NCBI RefSeq assembly: GCF_029893365.1
Contig: NZ_JARXUZ010000001.1
Location: 1,674,001-1,738,000, forward strand
From: Cryobacterium sp. CG_9.6
GTDB taxonomy: Bacteria; Actinomycetota; Actinomycetes; Actinomycetales; Microbacteriaceae
Reading direction: 5' to 3'
DNA length: 64,000 bases
Shown: in pieces, positions 25,490-35,195 of the stretch
Position numbering within the stretch: the stretch's first letter is position 1
Layout: the number at the start of each line of letters is the position of its first letter
Notes under the pieces: generated by a model
What the model saw: the letters and a program-made list of their open reading frames with translations, nothing else
The model's database searches: none
What the model was told of the DNA's origin: nothing
Program-made: the position numbers and the translations under genes

Positions 25490-28400
25490 GCGATTCCGCA
25501 CTGTTCTACATCGACGGATCAACCGAGGGCACCACGCAGTGGCGTGCCGATTCCTTTCAAATGGTGAACTGGGGCGGCTTCCACGGCCACCACGAGATCA
25601 CCTTCGCGCCCACGGCGACGCTGGTCTCCGGTGCCTCGGGCACCGGCAAGAGCAGTCTGCTCGACGCTTACCTGGCTCTCATGATGCCCTCCGATACTCC
25701 CTTCAACGGTGCATCGAACGACGCTGGATCCGGTCGGGCCAGAAGCGTGGACCAACGCAACCTCATGACCTACCTCAAAGGAAAAACCGACTCCACCCGT
25801 GAAGCGGCCACGGGAGCGCTGCACGATCAGGTGTTGCGCGGTGCAGATTCGTCCACGTGGGGCGCCGTGGCCATGACGTTCATCGACGACAACGCGCGAC
25901 GCTTCACGGTACTACGCACCTATTTTCTGCCACGGGGGTCAAGCCGGTTTGCCGACATCTCCATGAAAATGGCCACACTCGACGGACACCTTGACCTGCG
26001 CGATCTGGCCGACGTCACCGAATCTCGCTTTGACAAGCGCGCCCTGAAATCACGGTTCCCCACCCTCGACGTGTCTGACACCTACGCGGCTTTCGCACAA
26101 ACCCTCTATACCCGACTGGGCATCGGCGCGAACGGCGAGGGCGGCAAGGCGCTGCGACTGCTCGCCCGGATTCAGGCCGGCCAGCAGGTGAAGACCGTCG
26201 ACGGCCTCTACAAGTCGATGGTGCTCGAGCAGCCGACGACCTTCGCCGCGGCCGACAAAGCTGTTGACCACTTCGAAGACCTGGAGCGTTCCTACGGTGC
26301 CATGGTCACCGAGGCGCAGAAGGCCAAGGTTCTGGAACGGCTCCCCGACCTCTATCGTGACTACGAAACGGCCGCGGCCACAGCGAACCTTATTGACACG
26401 TTTGGCGTACAGCGCACGGGTGACACCCCGTTCGTGCTGTGGATGCTGCAGACCGAACGTGTCCTCCTGGAAGCCGCAGCCGACGCGAACCGTGTGGAGC
26501 GCCGCGAGAACCTGGCCGTGTTCACGCGCACCCGGGACACCGAGACCGAGCTGAGGACCCGAGTCGGTCAGATTCAGCACCGGCAACGGGACAACGGTGG
26601 TGACGCCCTCGTGGGACTTGAGAACGACCGCACGAGACTCAGCGACAAGCGCGACGATGTTGTCGGTGAGCGTGCCCGGTTCGACGAGCGTGTGCCGGGC
26701 CTGGCCACTGGCATCCGCTCGCTGTCGGAGCTGGAACAGGCGCAGAGCGAGGCGCAACGTTTTGTGAGCGAGAGCGCGCAGGTGGAGCACACCCTCGATC
26801 AGCAGCGAGACGCACTCCACAAGACGGCCTATCCCGTGGAGGAACACCTGCGGGCGCTCACGCAGGAGCGTGCGTTCCTCACCGGGCGAGCCAGCCTGGT
26901 GCCGCAACACCTCCACAATGCCCGGGTCATGATCGCCGAGGCCAGTGGAATCCCGGTTGAGGAGCTTCCGTTCATAGCGGAGCTCATCGACCTCGCACCG
27001 GGTGAAAATGACTGGCGGCATGCCGCCGAGGTCACCCTCGCCCCCGTGATTCGCGTGCTGCTCGTGGATGAGACGCAGCTTACGGCGTTGAGCGAAGCGA
27101 TCGATCCGCTGCACCTGCCCATGCGCATCCACTTTGAAGGTGTGGCCCGTGAGGAGTTCACCGTTGTGCCGGGGGATCCCCGTTTCGTGTCCGGCAAGCT
27201 GGTGTTCAAGGATTCACCATTCAGCGGTTGGGTCCGCTCACGGGTGCAGAGCTCATCCCTCGACGCCCTGTGCGTGCTGACGGCCGCAGAACTTGCGGGT
27301 GACGGCGCGCGTGTGACACAGACCGGTCAGACTCGAAACGGTGCCCGCGGCGCCCACGGCTGGAATGCCGATCAGAAATCGATCATCGGGTTCTCCAACC
27401 GCACGCGGCTGGACGACATCACCAGGGAACTTGCCAGCCAGCGCGTGACGGCGGATCGGATCGCCCAGGAAGCAGCGGACATTGGACGCCGCATCACCGA
27501 CCTCCGCCACGACACCGCCGCCCAGCAGATCGTTCTGGATACCGTCTGGGAATCGATCGACGTCGAGGCTGCCGAGGCTCGGATCACGGCGAAAACACTG
27601 GAATATGAGCGGATGCTCGCAGCCAGCGACGTGCTCCGTGCCCTGAAAGACGATGAGGACACCCTCACGACCGAGCTTGATGACGTGCAGGCGGTGAAGT
27701 ACGCAACGCAGCTTCGGACTGACCTGTTGGCGGCCGAGCAGGCGAGCCTCGTGGACGCGCAGGACCGGGTGAGCGATGCTCTCGACCGGATCGAACGCGA
27801 GGACTCCGTCACCCTGCTCACGGAACATTCAGAACACCTGGATGCGCAGTTTGCACTCGTCTGCGACCAGTCCGACCTGACCGGGTACCCGGCCGGGGTG
27901 AAGCGCCTGCGGGACGGACTGATCGCCCAGTCAGCTCTTGATCGTGCCAACGCCATGCGCGCGCAGGATTCCCTCGTGCGTATCTTTGAGACGTTCCAAA
28001 GCCGGTGGCCAGACCCGAATATCGGTGTGTCGATGGAATCGTTCACGGGCTATCGAGACATTCTCGATGCCGTCTATACCCTGGGTCTTCATGAACGGCG
28101 TCAAGAGTGGAAAAGACGACTCGCGGCGTGGAGCGGTCAGGACCTGGTACCGCTGGCCGGTGCGTTCTCGAGCGCCATCGAGGAGATCGAAGATCGGCTT
28201 CGACCCATCAACGACATCCTGACCACTCTGCCGTTTGGAGCCGGCCGGGACCGCCTGAAGATTTCGCTGCGCCGCCTGCATCCGAATGACGTGGTGTCGT
28301 TCCGTCAGGAGCTCACCGCGCTGTCCTCGGGCGCCACGGAGGAGTTCAGTGAGGAGCAGACCGAAACCCGGTTCACACGGCTTCAGGCGTTCATGCACCG

Positions 28401-28896
28401 TATCCGCCGGGCCGAAGGGGAGAGTCGTCAGGACTCTTCCCGGGATCTGCTGCTCGATGTTCGCAGGCATGTGGACATCACCGCCGTTCGCATCACGCCC
28501 GATGGTCAGGAAGTGAGCACCTACTCGTCGCTCGGCGGGAAGAGCGGTGGTGAGTCTCAGGAACTGGTCGCGTTCGTCGTCGGGGCGGCGCTGCGTTTTC
28601 AGCTGGGCGATGAGAGCCGAACCCGGCCGCGCTTTGCGCCGGTCTTCCTGGATGAGGGCTTCGTGAAGTCGGATTCGGAGTTCGCTGGTCGAGCCGTTGC
28701 GGCCTGGAAAGGCCTCGGTTTTCAGCTGATTGTGGGTGCACCACTCGACAAGGTGACCGCTCTTGAGCCGCACATGGATCTGGTGCTGTCGATGACAAAG
28801 AACACTGCCACTGGGTTCTCGTACATTACGCCCCTGGTCAACGCTCAGCCGGTGGGGAGTCCGGCCCCGACCGAGAGTGCAATGATGGATATATGA
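25486..28896 (+). CDS. jetC: Wadjet JetC / MksB-like SMC ATPase
   Basis: A 1136-residue SMC-like ATPase. Walker [10 protein letters not shown] is at residues 49-57. Two long coiled-coil stretches (about 270-450 and 640-900) flank a globular hinge-like part around 450-630. At the C-terminus the ABC signature SGGES is at 1020-1024 and the Walker B strand VFLDE at 1053-1057, followed by a D-loop-like segment and switch. The motor of a loop-extruding SMC complex. It closes the Jet core but is not followed by jetD. Instead its stop codon overlaps the start of an oxygenase gene by 4 bp. Confidence 0.9.
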   Translation: MSDSALFYIDGSTEGTTQWRADSFQMVNWGGFHGHHEITFAPTATLVSGASGTGKSSLLDAYLALMMPSDTPFNGASNDAGSGRARSVDQRNLMTYLKGKTDSTREAATGALHDQVLRGADSSTWGAVAMTFIDDNARRFTVLRTYFLPRGSSRFADISMKMATLDGHLDLRDLADVTESRFDKRALKSRFPTLDVSDTYAAFAQTLYTRLGIGANGEGGKALRLLARIQAGQQVKTVDGLYKSMVLEQPTTFAAADKAVDHFEDLERSYGAMVTEAQKAKVLERLPDLYRDYETAAATANLIDTFGVQRTGDTPFVLWMLQTERVLLEAAADANRVERRENLAVFTRTRDTETELRTRVGQIQHRQRDNGGDALVGLENDRTRLSDKRDDVVGERARFDERVPGLATGIRSLSELEQAQSEAQRFVSESAQVEHTLDQQRDALHKTAYPVEEHLRALTQERAFLTGRASLVPQHLHNARVMIAEASGIPVEELPFIAELIDLAPGENDWRHAAEVTLAPVIRVLLVDETQLTALSEAIDPLHLPMRIHFEGVAREEFTVVPGDPRFVSGKLVFKDSPFSGWVRSRVQSSSLDALCVLTAAELAGDGARVTQTGQTRNGARGAHGWNADQKSIIGFSNRTRLDDITRELASQRVTADRIAQEAADIGRRITDLRHDTAAQQIVLDTVWESIDVEAAEARITAKTLEYERMLAASDVLRALKDDEDTLTTELDDVQAVKYATQLRTDLLAAEQASLVDAQDRVSDALDRIEREDSVTLLTEHSEHLDAQFALVCDQSDLTGYPAGVKRLRDGLIAQSALDRANAMRAQDSLVRIFETFQSRWPDPNIGVSMESFTGYRDILDAVYTLGLHERRQEWKRRLAAWSGQDLVPLAGAFSSAIEEIEDRLRPINDILTTLPFGAGRDRLKISLRRLHPNDVVSFRQELTALSSGATEEFSEEQTETRFTRLQAFMHRIRRAEGESRQDSSRDLLLDVRRHVDITAVRITPDGQEVSTYSSLGGKSGGESQELVAFVVGAALRFQLGDESRTRPRFAPVFLDEGFVKSDSEFAGRAVAAWKGLGFQLIVGAPLDKVTALEPHMDLVLSMTKNTATGFSYITPLVNAQPVGSPAPTESAMMDI

Positions 28897-29900
28897 CCAG
28901 CGCCGCAACAACCGTGTCCCTGCCTGTGCTTGACCTCTCCCGTTTGGCGGGGAGTGACTCGGACGCGGAAGCGTTTCGGGTTGACCTGCGTGAAGCCACC
29001 CACAACTACGGTTTCTTCTACCTGACCGGACACGGGGTCCCGGCCCACCTCATCGAGCGGGTCATGGCCACCTCCCGGGCGTTCTTCGCCCTTCCCGAGG
29101 CTGACAAGATGGCAATCGAGAACCTGCAGAGCCCGCATTTTCGCGGATACACCCGGGTGGGCGGTGAGCTCACGAAGGGCGTCGTCGATTGGCGCGAACA
29201 GATCGACATCGGTCCGGAGCGCGACGCGGTGCCGCGCGATGCCAGTACCCCCGACTTCATGCGTCTCGAAGGCCCCAACCAGTGGCCCTCCGCTCTGCCC
29301 GAGCTGCAGGAGGTCATGACCCAGTGGCGTGACGAGCTCAACTCGGTTGCCCTGCGACTGATGCAGGCCTGGGCGCTGTCCCTCGGTGCGGATGAGCACA
29401 TTTTTGATGAGGCTTTCGCCGACAAGCCCTTCACCCTGATCAAGATTGTGCGCTACCCCGGTAAGTCCGACCCCGAACCGCAGCAGGGTGTCGGCGCACA
29501 CAAGGACTCCGGCGTGCTCACGCTGCTGTTTGTTGAGCCGGGCAAGGATGGCCTGCAGGTGGAGAAGGACGGCGACTGGATCGACGCTCCGCCGCTCGAC
29601 GGTGCGTTCGTGGTGAACATTGGCGAGTTGCTCGAGGTCGCTACCGACGGCTACCTGAAGGCTACCGTGCACCGGGTCATTTCCCCGCTGATCGGCGAGG
29701 ACCGCATCTCCATTCCCTTCTTCTTCGGCCCCGCACTGGACGCCACGATTCCCCTGCTCGAGCTGCCGGACACCCTGCACGCACCCGGTATCACGGTTGA
29801 TCCCGAGAACCCCATCTTCACCACCTACGGGGAGAACGCCTTGAAGAGCCGGCTGCGGGCTCACCCCGATGTGGCCGCCATTCACCACTCCGACCTCTAA
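28893..29900 (+). CDS. 2-oxoglutarate/Fe(II) oxygenase (isopenicillin N synthase-like family)
   Basis: A 335-residue double-stranded beta-helix oxygenase. The N-terminal DIOX_N part contains GFFYLTGHGVP (41-50). The Fe(II) ligands are H203 and D205 (GAHKDSG) and H260 (KATVHRV), and the 2-oxoglutarate anchor R271-x-S273 is in RISIPFF. All catalytic residues are present. Members oxidise small molecules; the substrate is unknown. Its ATG overlaps the jetC stop (ATGA, 28893-28896), so it is co-translated with the SMC operon, an unusual partner. It could also be a metabolic gene that merely profits from the promoter. Confidence 0.9.
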   Translation: MTSAATTVSLPVLDLSRLAGSDSDAEAFRVDLREATHNYGFFYLTGHGVPAHLIERVMATSRAFFALPEADKMAIENLQSPHFRGYTRVGGELTKGVVDWREQIDIGPERDAVPRDASTPDFMRLEGPNQWPSALPELQEVMTQWRDELNSVALRLMQAWALSLGADEHIFDEAFADKPFTLIKIVRYPGKSDPEPQQGVGAHKDSGVLTLLFVEPGKDGLQVEKDGDWIDAPPLDGAFVVNIGELLEVATDGYLKATVHRVISPLIGEDRISIPFFFGPALDATIPLLELPDTLHAPGITVDPENPIFTTYGENALKSRLRAHPDVAAIHHSDL

Positions 29901-29925
29901 ACGCAGTGTGACGGGTCAGTGCTGG

Positions 29926-29931
29926 TTTACT
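29926..29931 (+). promoter_or_regulatory. -10 box of likely leaderless corA-like gene
   Basis: TTTACT ends 5 nt before GTG 29937. Confidence 0.4.
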
Positions 29932-29936
29932 GAAGT

Positions 29937-30914
29937 GTGCGCACTCCACTAACCCGCTGTTACCGTAACGGTGTCCTCGAAGCCGAGAATTTTTCTCTAG
30001 CTGATGTCTCGGAGCATCTCGCTGTCGCCGGCTCTGTGGTCTGGGTTGACCTCTGCGAACCCAGTCGAGAGGATCTGGATCTCCTTACGCGGGAGCTCGG
30101 GTTGCACGAGCTGGCGGTCGAAGACGCCATCACACTGAAGCAGCGACCCAAGTTGGATCGGTATCCCGACCATCTTTTTCTGTCCGCCTATGCCGTGACC
30201 TTCGAACCAGCATCTGCCCGCGTGACAACGTCGGAGATTGCGGCCTTTGTCACGGAACACGCCCTCGTGACCGTGCACAAGGACGAAGCCTTCGACCCGG
30301 ACTCGATCGTGGAGCGGTGGGATGCCTCTCCTGACCTTGCCAAGAACGGCGTCGCGTTTTTGCTGCACGGTCTGCTGGACGTTCTGGTGGATGGATATTT
30401 TGAGGCCGTCGAAGCGCTCGATCAGGAGATCGAGGAACTCGAGAACCTTCTCTTCGAACCGAAAGCGAAGCAGGATACCGTGCAACGCCGCTCCTTCGAG
30501 TTGCGCAAGAGCCTGGTGGTGTTGCGACGGGTGATTCTGCCCATGCGCGAGGTTGTCAACACCCTGCTGCGGCGGGACCTGCACCTGCAACTTGATGACA
30601 TGGGCCCGTACTTTCAAGACGTGTACGACCATGTGCTGCGCGTGATGGAGTGGACGGACAGCCTGCGGGACCTGGCCACGAGCATCCTGGAAGCGAACCT
30701 CGCGATTCAGGGGAACCGACTGAACGTGATCACGAAAAAGGTCACCGGATACGCGGCGATCATCGCTGTCCCCACCGCCGTCACCGGGTTTTACGGCCAG
30801 AACATCCCCTATCCGGGTTTCGGTGCAGCATCTGGTTTTGTCATGTCGGTTGCCCTGATCGTCGGTCTCTCGGGCCTGCTCTACGTTCTCTTCCGGCGCA
30901 ACGACTGGATCTGA
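29937..30914 (+). CDS. corA: CorA family divalent metal ion transporter
   Basis: A 325-residue CorA-type channel. A large cytoplasmic N-terminal domain (about 1-265) contains DLCEPSREDLDLL and LEVNLA-type helices; two C-terminal membrane helices start at about 271. The selectivity loop reads Y-G-Q-N (G287-Q288-N289), not the classical G-M-N, as in many actinobacterial CorA relatives, with a C-terminal RRND tail. It imports Mg2+/Co2+ (possibly another metal) through a pentameric pore. Start is GTG 29937, with TTTACT 5 nt upstream. Confidence 0.88.
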   Translation: MRTPLTRCYRNGVLEAENFSLADVSEHLAVAGSVVWVDLCEPSREDLDLLTRELGLHELAVEDAITLKQRPKLDRYPDHLFLSAYAVTFEPASARVTTSEIAAFVTEHALVTVHKDEAFDPDSIVERWDASPDLAKNGVAFLLHGLLDVLVDGYFEAVEALDQEIEELENLLFEPKAKQDTVQRRSFELRKSLVVLRRVILPMREVVNTLLRRDLHLQLDDMGPYFQDVYDHVLRVMEWTDSLRDLATSILEANLAIQGNRLNVITKKVTGYAAIIAVPTAVTGFYGQNIPYPGFGAASGFVMSVALIVGLSGLLYVLFRRNDWI

Positions 30915-30944
30915 CCCTGCAGGACGGGCTTCGTGTGACGCGAC

Positions 30945-30950
30945 TAAACT
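30945..30950 (+). promoter_or_regulatory. Promoter -10 box upstream of helD
   Basis: TAAACT, with a CTAAAC...GTTTAG dyad (30944-30949, 30961-30966) just downstream. AGGGGAG (30965-30971) is the ribosome site for GTG 30977. Confidence 0.4.
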
Positions 30951-30976
30951 AGAGCTTTCGGTTTAGGGGAGTTTGA

Positions 30977-33214
30977 GTGATCGACCACGAGCTTGCGCGT
31001 GAACAGGACTATGTCACAACGCTCTACGCTCGGTTGGATGCCCTGGCGCGTGAGGCCGAGCAGCAACTGATCGCGGTTAGACGACTCGATGTCGGTGGTA
31101 ACCACCAGGCACGGTCCGAGCGCGACAACTTCGCTCGACTGTACGAGGACAGAATTGGGCAGCTCCGCGAGGTTGATGATCGACTGGCCTTTGGACGACT
31201 GGAAACGGCACCCGACGAGGTGACCGGTGAGCCGGTGTTCCGCTATATCGGACGTGTGGGTCTTCGGGACGAGAACCAGCATCCGCTCCTTCTCGACTGG
31301 CGCGTGCCCCAGGCGAGTGCGTTTTATCAAGCCACGGCCGCCACCCCGCTCGGCGCCCGCTCCCGCCGTCACCTGCTGTCACGAGGCCGTACCATCATCC
31401 GCATCGAAGACGACGTTCTCGATGCCAGCCTCCTGCAGGAAGGCGGCGAACATCTGCACCAGGGTGAGGGCGCTCTCCTCGCCGCCCTCACCGCACAGCG
31501 CACCGGCAAGATGACCGACATCGTCTCGACCATCCAGGCCGAGCAGGATGCCATCATTCGCGCGCCACTGCCCGGAGTGCTGGTCGTGCAGGGTGGACCG
31601 GGGACGGGCAAGACCGCCGTCGCCCTCCACCGTGCCGCCTACCTGCTCTATACCCATCGCGACCGGTTGCGAGACTCCGGTGTTCTCATCGTGGGTCCCT
31701 CCCGCTCGTTCCTGCAGTACATCGAAGCCGTTCTTCCGTCCCTCGGCGAGACCGGTGTCGTGCTCGCGTCGGTGGGTCAACTCTTCTCGGGCGTCGAGGC
31801 CACCCGTGAAGACATCCCGGCGGTCGCCGAGTTGAAGGGCCAAACCTTCATGGCGGATGTTGTGGCGCGCGCCGTGCGCTCACGCCAGCGCGTGCCGGCC
31901 CAACCTCACACCCTCACGGTTAACGGGGATCGCCTCACCCTGCACCCGCAACTCATCGCGAACGCAATTGCCCGGGCACAGTCCGGCGGCAAACCACACA
32001 ACGAAGCTCGAGTCACCTTTGCCAAGTCCGCCCTCGGAGCCCTGGCCCGCGAGTGGCTGGCTCAGCTGGTGCGCCAGGGTCGGTCGATGGATGACACCGA
32101 CCTCCCCATGTTGCGTGAGGACCTGCGTCTGGCGGATGACGTGCGGGTGGCCCTGAACACAGCCTGGCTGCCGCTCACCCCGCAAAAACTCGTGCAGGAC
32201 CTGTTCGCACGTCCGCAGTGGCTGGCCGAGCTCACCCCGACCTGGTCCGATGAGCAGCGGGCGCTTCTCCGTCGTTCGCGCGATGCGGATTTCACCATTG
32301 CCGACGTTCCCCTGCTCGACGAGGCGGCCGAGCTCCTGGGCGAATACAACGTGGTGGATCAGGCCGCGAAACGCGCCGCCACAGAGCAGCGCCAGCGCGA
32401 CATTGAAAACGCGGAATCGGCCATTGAAAACATGCAGGTCAAGGGTCTGGTGAACGCCACCGCCCTCGCCGATAGTTTCGCCGAGTTGGGCGACCATGCC
32501 ACAACCGCCGAACGGGCTGGGCGGGACCGCACCTGGACCTACGGGCACGTGGTCGTAGACGAGGCGCAGGAACTGTCGCCCATGCAGTGGCGACTCCTGC
32601 TGCGTCGCGGGCCGCGACGCTCGTTCACCATCGTTGGTGATATTGCCCAGGCGGCGTCTGCCGCCGCATCCACGAGCTGGAAGCAGGCGCTCACACCCGT
32701 GTTGCAGGGATCTCTCGAAGAGGGGCGTTGGCGCCTCGAAGAACTCACCGTCAACTACCGCACGCCGAGCCAAATTGCACAGCTTGCCGAGCGCGTGGCG
32801 CTGGCCAATGGTCTGCACATCACGCCGTCGCGCACGGTCCGGGCGAGCGAGTGGCCGGTGGAAACCGTCACCGATCTATCCGATGCTGTGCGCCGGGACC
32901 GTCTGCTGGAGCGCGAGGGGACGCTGGCCATCATTGTGGTCGAGGAGCAGATCGCGGCCGTGGAGGTCGACCTCACCGCAGAGTTCGGCACCCTGCTCGG
33001 ACGTGGTGCGCTCGGTCTCACCCGGGAGATTGCTCTGCTCACCCCACAGGACGTGAAGGGACTGGAATTTGATGCGGTCATCATCGTGGACCCGATGGCC
33101 GTGATTGCTGCCTCCGAGCGTGGGGTGGGTGCGCTGTACGTTGCCATGACCCGAGCAACTCAGCGGCTGTACATCGTGACGGATGGACCCGTGCCGCGCG
33201 GGTTTGTCAGCTGA
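30977..33214 (+). CDS. helD: HelD-like RNA polymerase-recycling ATPase (UvrD/Rep superfamily)
   Basis: A 745-residue SF1 helicase-like ATPase. The N-terminal antiparallel coiled coil (about 1-75; DHELAREQDYVTTLYARLDAL) is the HelD arm that enters the polymerase secondary channel. Walker A GGPGTGKT is at 206-213. Motif II is near DEAQELSPMQWRLLLRR, motif III in FTIVGDIAQ, and motif VI in YVAMTRATQRLY. HelD dissociates stalled RNA polymerase from DNA; actinobacterial class II/HelR forms can also displace rifamycins. The GTG start has AGGGGAG. Ends at a strong hairpin. Confidence 0.9.
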   Translation: MIDHELAREQDYVTTLYARLDALAREAEQQLIAVRRLDVGGNHQARSERDNFARLYEDRIGQLREVDDRLAFGRLETAPDEVTGEPVFRYIGRVGLRDENQHPLLLDWRVPQASAFYQATAATPLGARSRRHLLSRGRTIIRIEDDVLDASLLQEGGEHLHQGEGALLAALTAQRTGKMTDIVSTIQAEQDAIIRAPLPGVLVVQGGPGTGKTAVALHRAAYLLYTHRDRLRDSGVLIVGPSRSFLQYIEAVLPSLGETGVVLASVGQLFSGVEATREDIPAVAELKGQTFMADVVARAVRSRQRVPAQPHTLTVNGDRLTLHPQLIANAIARAQSGGKPHNEARVTFAKSALGALAREWLAQLVRQGRSMDDTDLPMLREDLRLADDVRVALNTAWLPLTPQKLVQDLFARPQWLAELTPTWSDEQRALLRRSRDADFTIADVPLLDEAAELLGEYNVVDQAAKRAATEQRQRDIENAESAIENMQVKGLVNATALADSFAELGDHATTAERAGRDRTWTYGHVVVDEAQELSPMQWRLLLRRGPRRSFTIVGDIAQAASAAASTSWKQALTPVLQGSLEEGRWRLEELTVNYRTPSQIAQLAERVALANGLHITPSRTVRASEWPVETVTDLSDAVRRDRLLEREGTLAIIVVEEQIAAVEVDLTAEFGTLLGRGALGLTREIALLTPQDVKGLEFDAVIIVDPMAVIAASERGVGALYVAMTRATQRLYIVTDGPVPRGFVS

Positions 33215-33222
33215 TCGCCAAC

Positions 33223-33247
33223 TCAGCGTGCGCTGAGCGCACGCTGA
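33223..33247. terminator. Rho-independent-like hairpin after helD
   Basis: An 11-bp perfect stem TCAGCGTGCGC / GCGCACGCTGA with a TGA loop, 9 bp after the helD stop. No U-tract. Confidence 0.65.
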
Positions 33248-33288
33248 TACCAGGAATAATTCGCCGCAGACTTGGGTTCTACCCCTTT

Positions 33289-34215
33289 ATGCAAGCAATT
33301 ACCTACAGTCAGTACGGCAGCCCGGACGTTCTTGAACTCACAGAGCAGCCTCGTCCGAAGGTGGGTCCCGGAATGGTGCTCATTCGGGTGAAGGCGGCGG
33401 CCGTGAACCCCGTGGACTGGAAGGTCATGGCGGGATACCTCGACACGATGCTCGACATCAGCTTTCCAGCGACCCCAGGCTGGGACGTCGCCGGTGTGGT
33501 CGAGGCCGTGGGTGTCGATTCCCCCCAGTTCGCCGTAGGTGACGAGGTCATCTCCAACGGTCGAAAAGACTTCGTGCAGGGTGGAAGCTTTGCGCAATTC
33601 ATGGCATTGCCCGAGCGCCTCGTGGCCCGCAAGCCGGCGTCCCTGAACTGGGAACAGTCCGCGGGACTGCCCCTGGCCGGACTCACCGCTTTTCAGGTCA
33701 TTGACCGACTCGGCGTATTACCAACCGACACCGTGCTGATTCACGGCGGTGCCGGGGGAGTCGGGTCGCTGGCGATTCAGATCGCAGCCGCCCGCGGCGC
33801 ACGCGTTCTCGCCACGGCCTCGGCCGGCAACCACGATTACCTGCGCAGCCTGGGCGCCGAGCCCATTGAGTACGGCGAGGGGCTGACCGATCGGGTGCGC
33901 GCCCTCGTGCCCGACGGTGTTGAGGTCGTCGCTGACTTTGTCGGAGGCGTCCTTCCGGTCACTCTCGCGGTCCTCACTGCCGACGGTCGGCACGCATCCG
34001 TTGCCGATGCCGAGGTCGAGGAACACGGCGGAACGTGGATGTGGGTTGACCCCGACGGATCCGACCTGCAACGCCTGGCTGACCTCGTTGACGAGCGCGG
34101 CCTCACCCTCGAGGTAGCCCGCGTCTTCCCCCTCGCCGAGGCAGCGGATGCGTTCCGGCTCAACATGCTCGGCCACACCCGCGGAAAGATCATCGTTCGC
34201 GTCGATCAGCCGTAA
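33289..34215 (+). CDS. NADP-dependent zinc-less oxidoreductase (quinone oxidoreductase/MDR family)
   Basis: A 308-residue medium-chain dehydrogenase/reductase. The N-terminal GroES-like part holds KAAAVNPVDWKVMAGY and PGWDVAGVVEAVG. The Rossmann fold has HGGAGGVGSLAIQIAAARGARVLATAS, the A-x-x-G-x-G NADPH loop of quinone oxidoreductase-like enzymes without catalytic zinc ligands. The C-terminal FRLNMLGHTRGKIIVRV is typical. It probably reduces quinones or enones with NADPH. It runs before the aldo/keto reductase on the same strand (36 bp gap), possibly one unit of carbonyl detoxification. Confidence 0.9.
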   Translation: MQAITYSQYGSPDVLELTEQPRPKVGPGMVLIRVKAAAVNPVDWKVMAGYLDTMLDISFPATPGWDVAGVVEAVGVDSPQFAVGDEVISNGRKDFVQGGSFAQFMALPERLVARKPASLNWEQSAGLPLAGLTAFQVIDRLGVLPTDTVLIHGGAGGVGSLAIQIAAARGARVLATASAGNHDYLRSLGAEPIEYGEGLTDRVRALVPDGVEVVADFVGGVLPVTLAVLTADGRHASVADAEVEEHGGTWMWVDPDGSDLQRLADLVDERGLTLEVARVFPLAEAADAFRLNMLGHTRGKIIVRVDQP

Positions 34216-34250
34216 CCCACACTTTTTCGCTCAGACAAGGAGATATACGC

Positions 34251-35099
34251 ATGACTGCAGAGGCACTAATCAACGTTCCCACCGTCACACTCAACAACGG
34301 TACTCAGATTCCGCAACTCGGTTTTGGTACCTACCAGATCGCTCCGGCCGACGCGAAGGCAGCTACCCTGGCCGCCCTCGAGGCCGGCTACCGTCACATT
34401 GACACCGCTGAAATGTACGGCAACGAGAAGGAGGTGGGCCAGGCTATTGCCGAGTCCGGTCTTGCTCGCGCCGATGTCTATGTCACCAGCAAGCTGAACA
34501 ACGGCTTCCACGCCCGAGCGGATGCGCTGGCCGCGTTCGATCGCACGCTGGATGACCTGGGTATGGAGTCCTTTGATCTGTTCCTGATTCACTGGCCGCT
34601 TCCTGCCGTGGGCGACTACGTGGAGACCTGGAAAGCCATGGAAGAGATGCAGCGAACGGGTCGGGTAGCCACGATCGGTGTCTCCAACTTTCAGCAGGCA
34701 CATCTGCAGCGACTCTTCGACGAGACGGACACCGTTCCGGCCGTCAACCAGATCGAGGTGCATCCCTACCTCACCCAGGAGACGCTGCGCGCCTTCAACA
34801 CCGAGCACGGCATTGTGACCGAGGCCTGGTCGCCTCTCGCCCAGGGAAACGTGCTCAGCGACCCCGTGATCGCAGCTATTGCTGCCCGCGTCGGGCGCAC
34901 GACCGCTCAGGTCACCCTGCGCTGGCACCTGCAGCGCGGCGACGTCGTGTTCCCGAAGTCCGTCACCCCGGCGCGAGTGGCTGAGAACTTTGCCCTGTTC
35001 GACTTCGAGTTGACGGATGCCGACCAGCTGGCCATTGCCGCGCTCAACCGTGACGAGCGTACCGGCCCGAACCCGGACGAGTTCAACTACATCCCGTAG
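34251..35099 (+). CDS. Aldo/keto reductase (AKR)
   Basis: A 282-residue TIM-barrel reductase. QLGFGTYQI, RHIDTAEMYGNEKEVG (catalytic Asp and Tyr in DTAEMY), LFLIHWP, TIGVSNFQ, NQIEVHPYL and the NADPH loop FPKSVTPARVAEN are the standard AKR motifs. It is close to 2,5-diketo-gluconate reductase types; the true substrate is unknown. An AAGGAGATATACGC ribosome site precedes the ATG. The gene ends at the strong terminator at 35118. Confidence 0.93.
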   Translation: MTAEALINVPTVTLNNGTQIPQLGFGTYQIAPADAKAATLAALEAGYRHIDTAEMYGNEKEVGQAIAESGLARADVYVTSKLNNGFHARADALAAFDRTLDDLGMESFDLFLIHWPLPAVGDYVETWKAMEEMQRTGRVATIGVSNFQQAHLQRLFDETDTVPAVNQIEVHPYLTQETLRAFNTEHGIVTEAWSPLAQGNVLSDPVIAAIAARVGRTTAQVTLRWHLQRGDVVFPKSVTPARVAENFALFDFELTDADQLAIAALNRDERTGPNPDEFNYIP

Positions 35100-35117
35100 T
35101 CCGAACAGCACAGTCAC

Positions 35118-35157
35118 ACAGCCCGCCGGGCCCTCATGCGAGGGTTCGGCGGGCTGT
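35118..35157. terminator. Strong bidirectional terminator
   Basis: ACAGCCCGCC (35118-35127) pairs with GGCGGGCTGT (35148-35157); an inner stem is GCCCTC/GAGGGT with an ATGC loop. It is followed by TTGTGTT. Between the convergent aldo/keto reductase and MFS genes. Confidence 0.85.
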
Positions 35158-35195
35158 TGTGTTCTGTCTCGGTTCCAGCGCTTCGACGCTAGCGA

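Noticed and set aside
28893..29900. Considered whether the gene after jetC is a diverged JetD nuclease
   Set aside because: It has the full 2OG-Fe(II) oxygenase signature (HxD, H, RxS) and no Toprim-like motifs.
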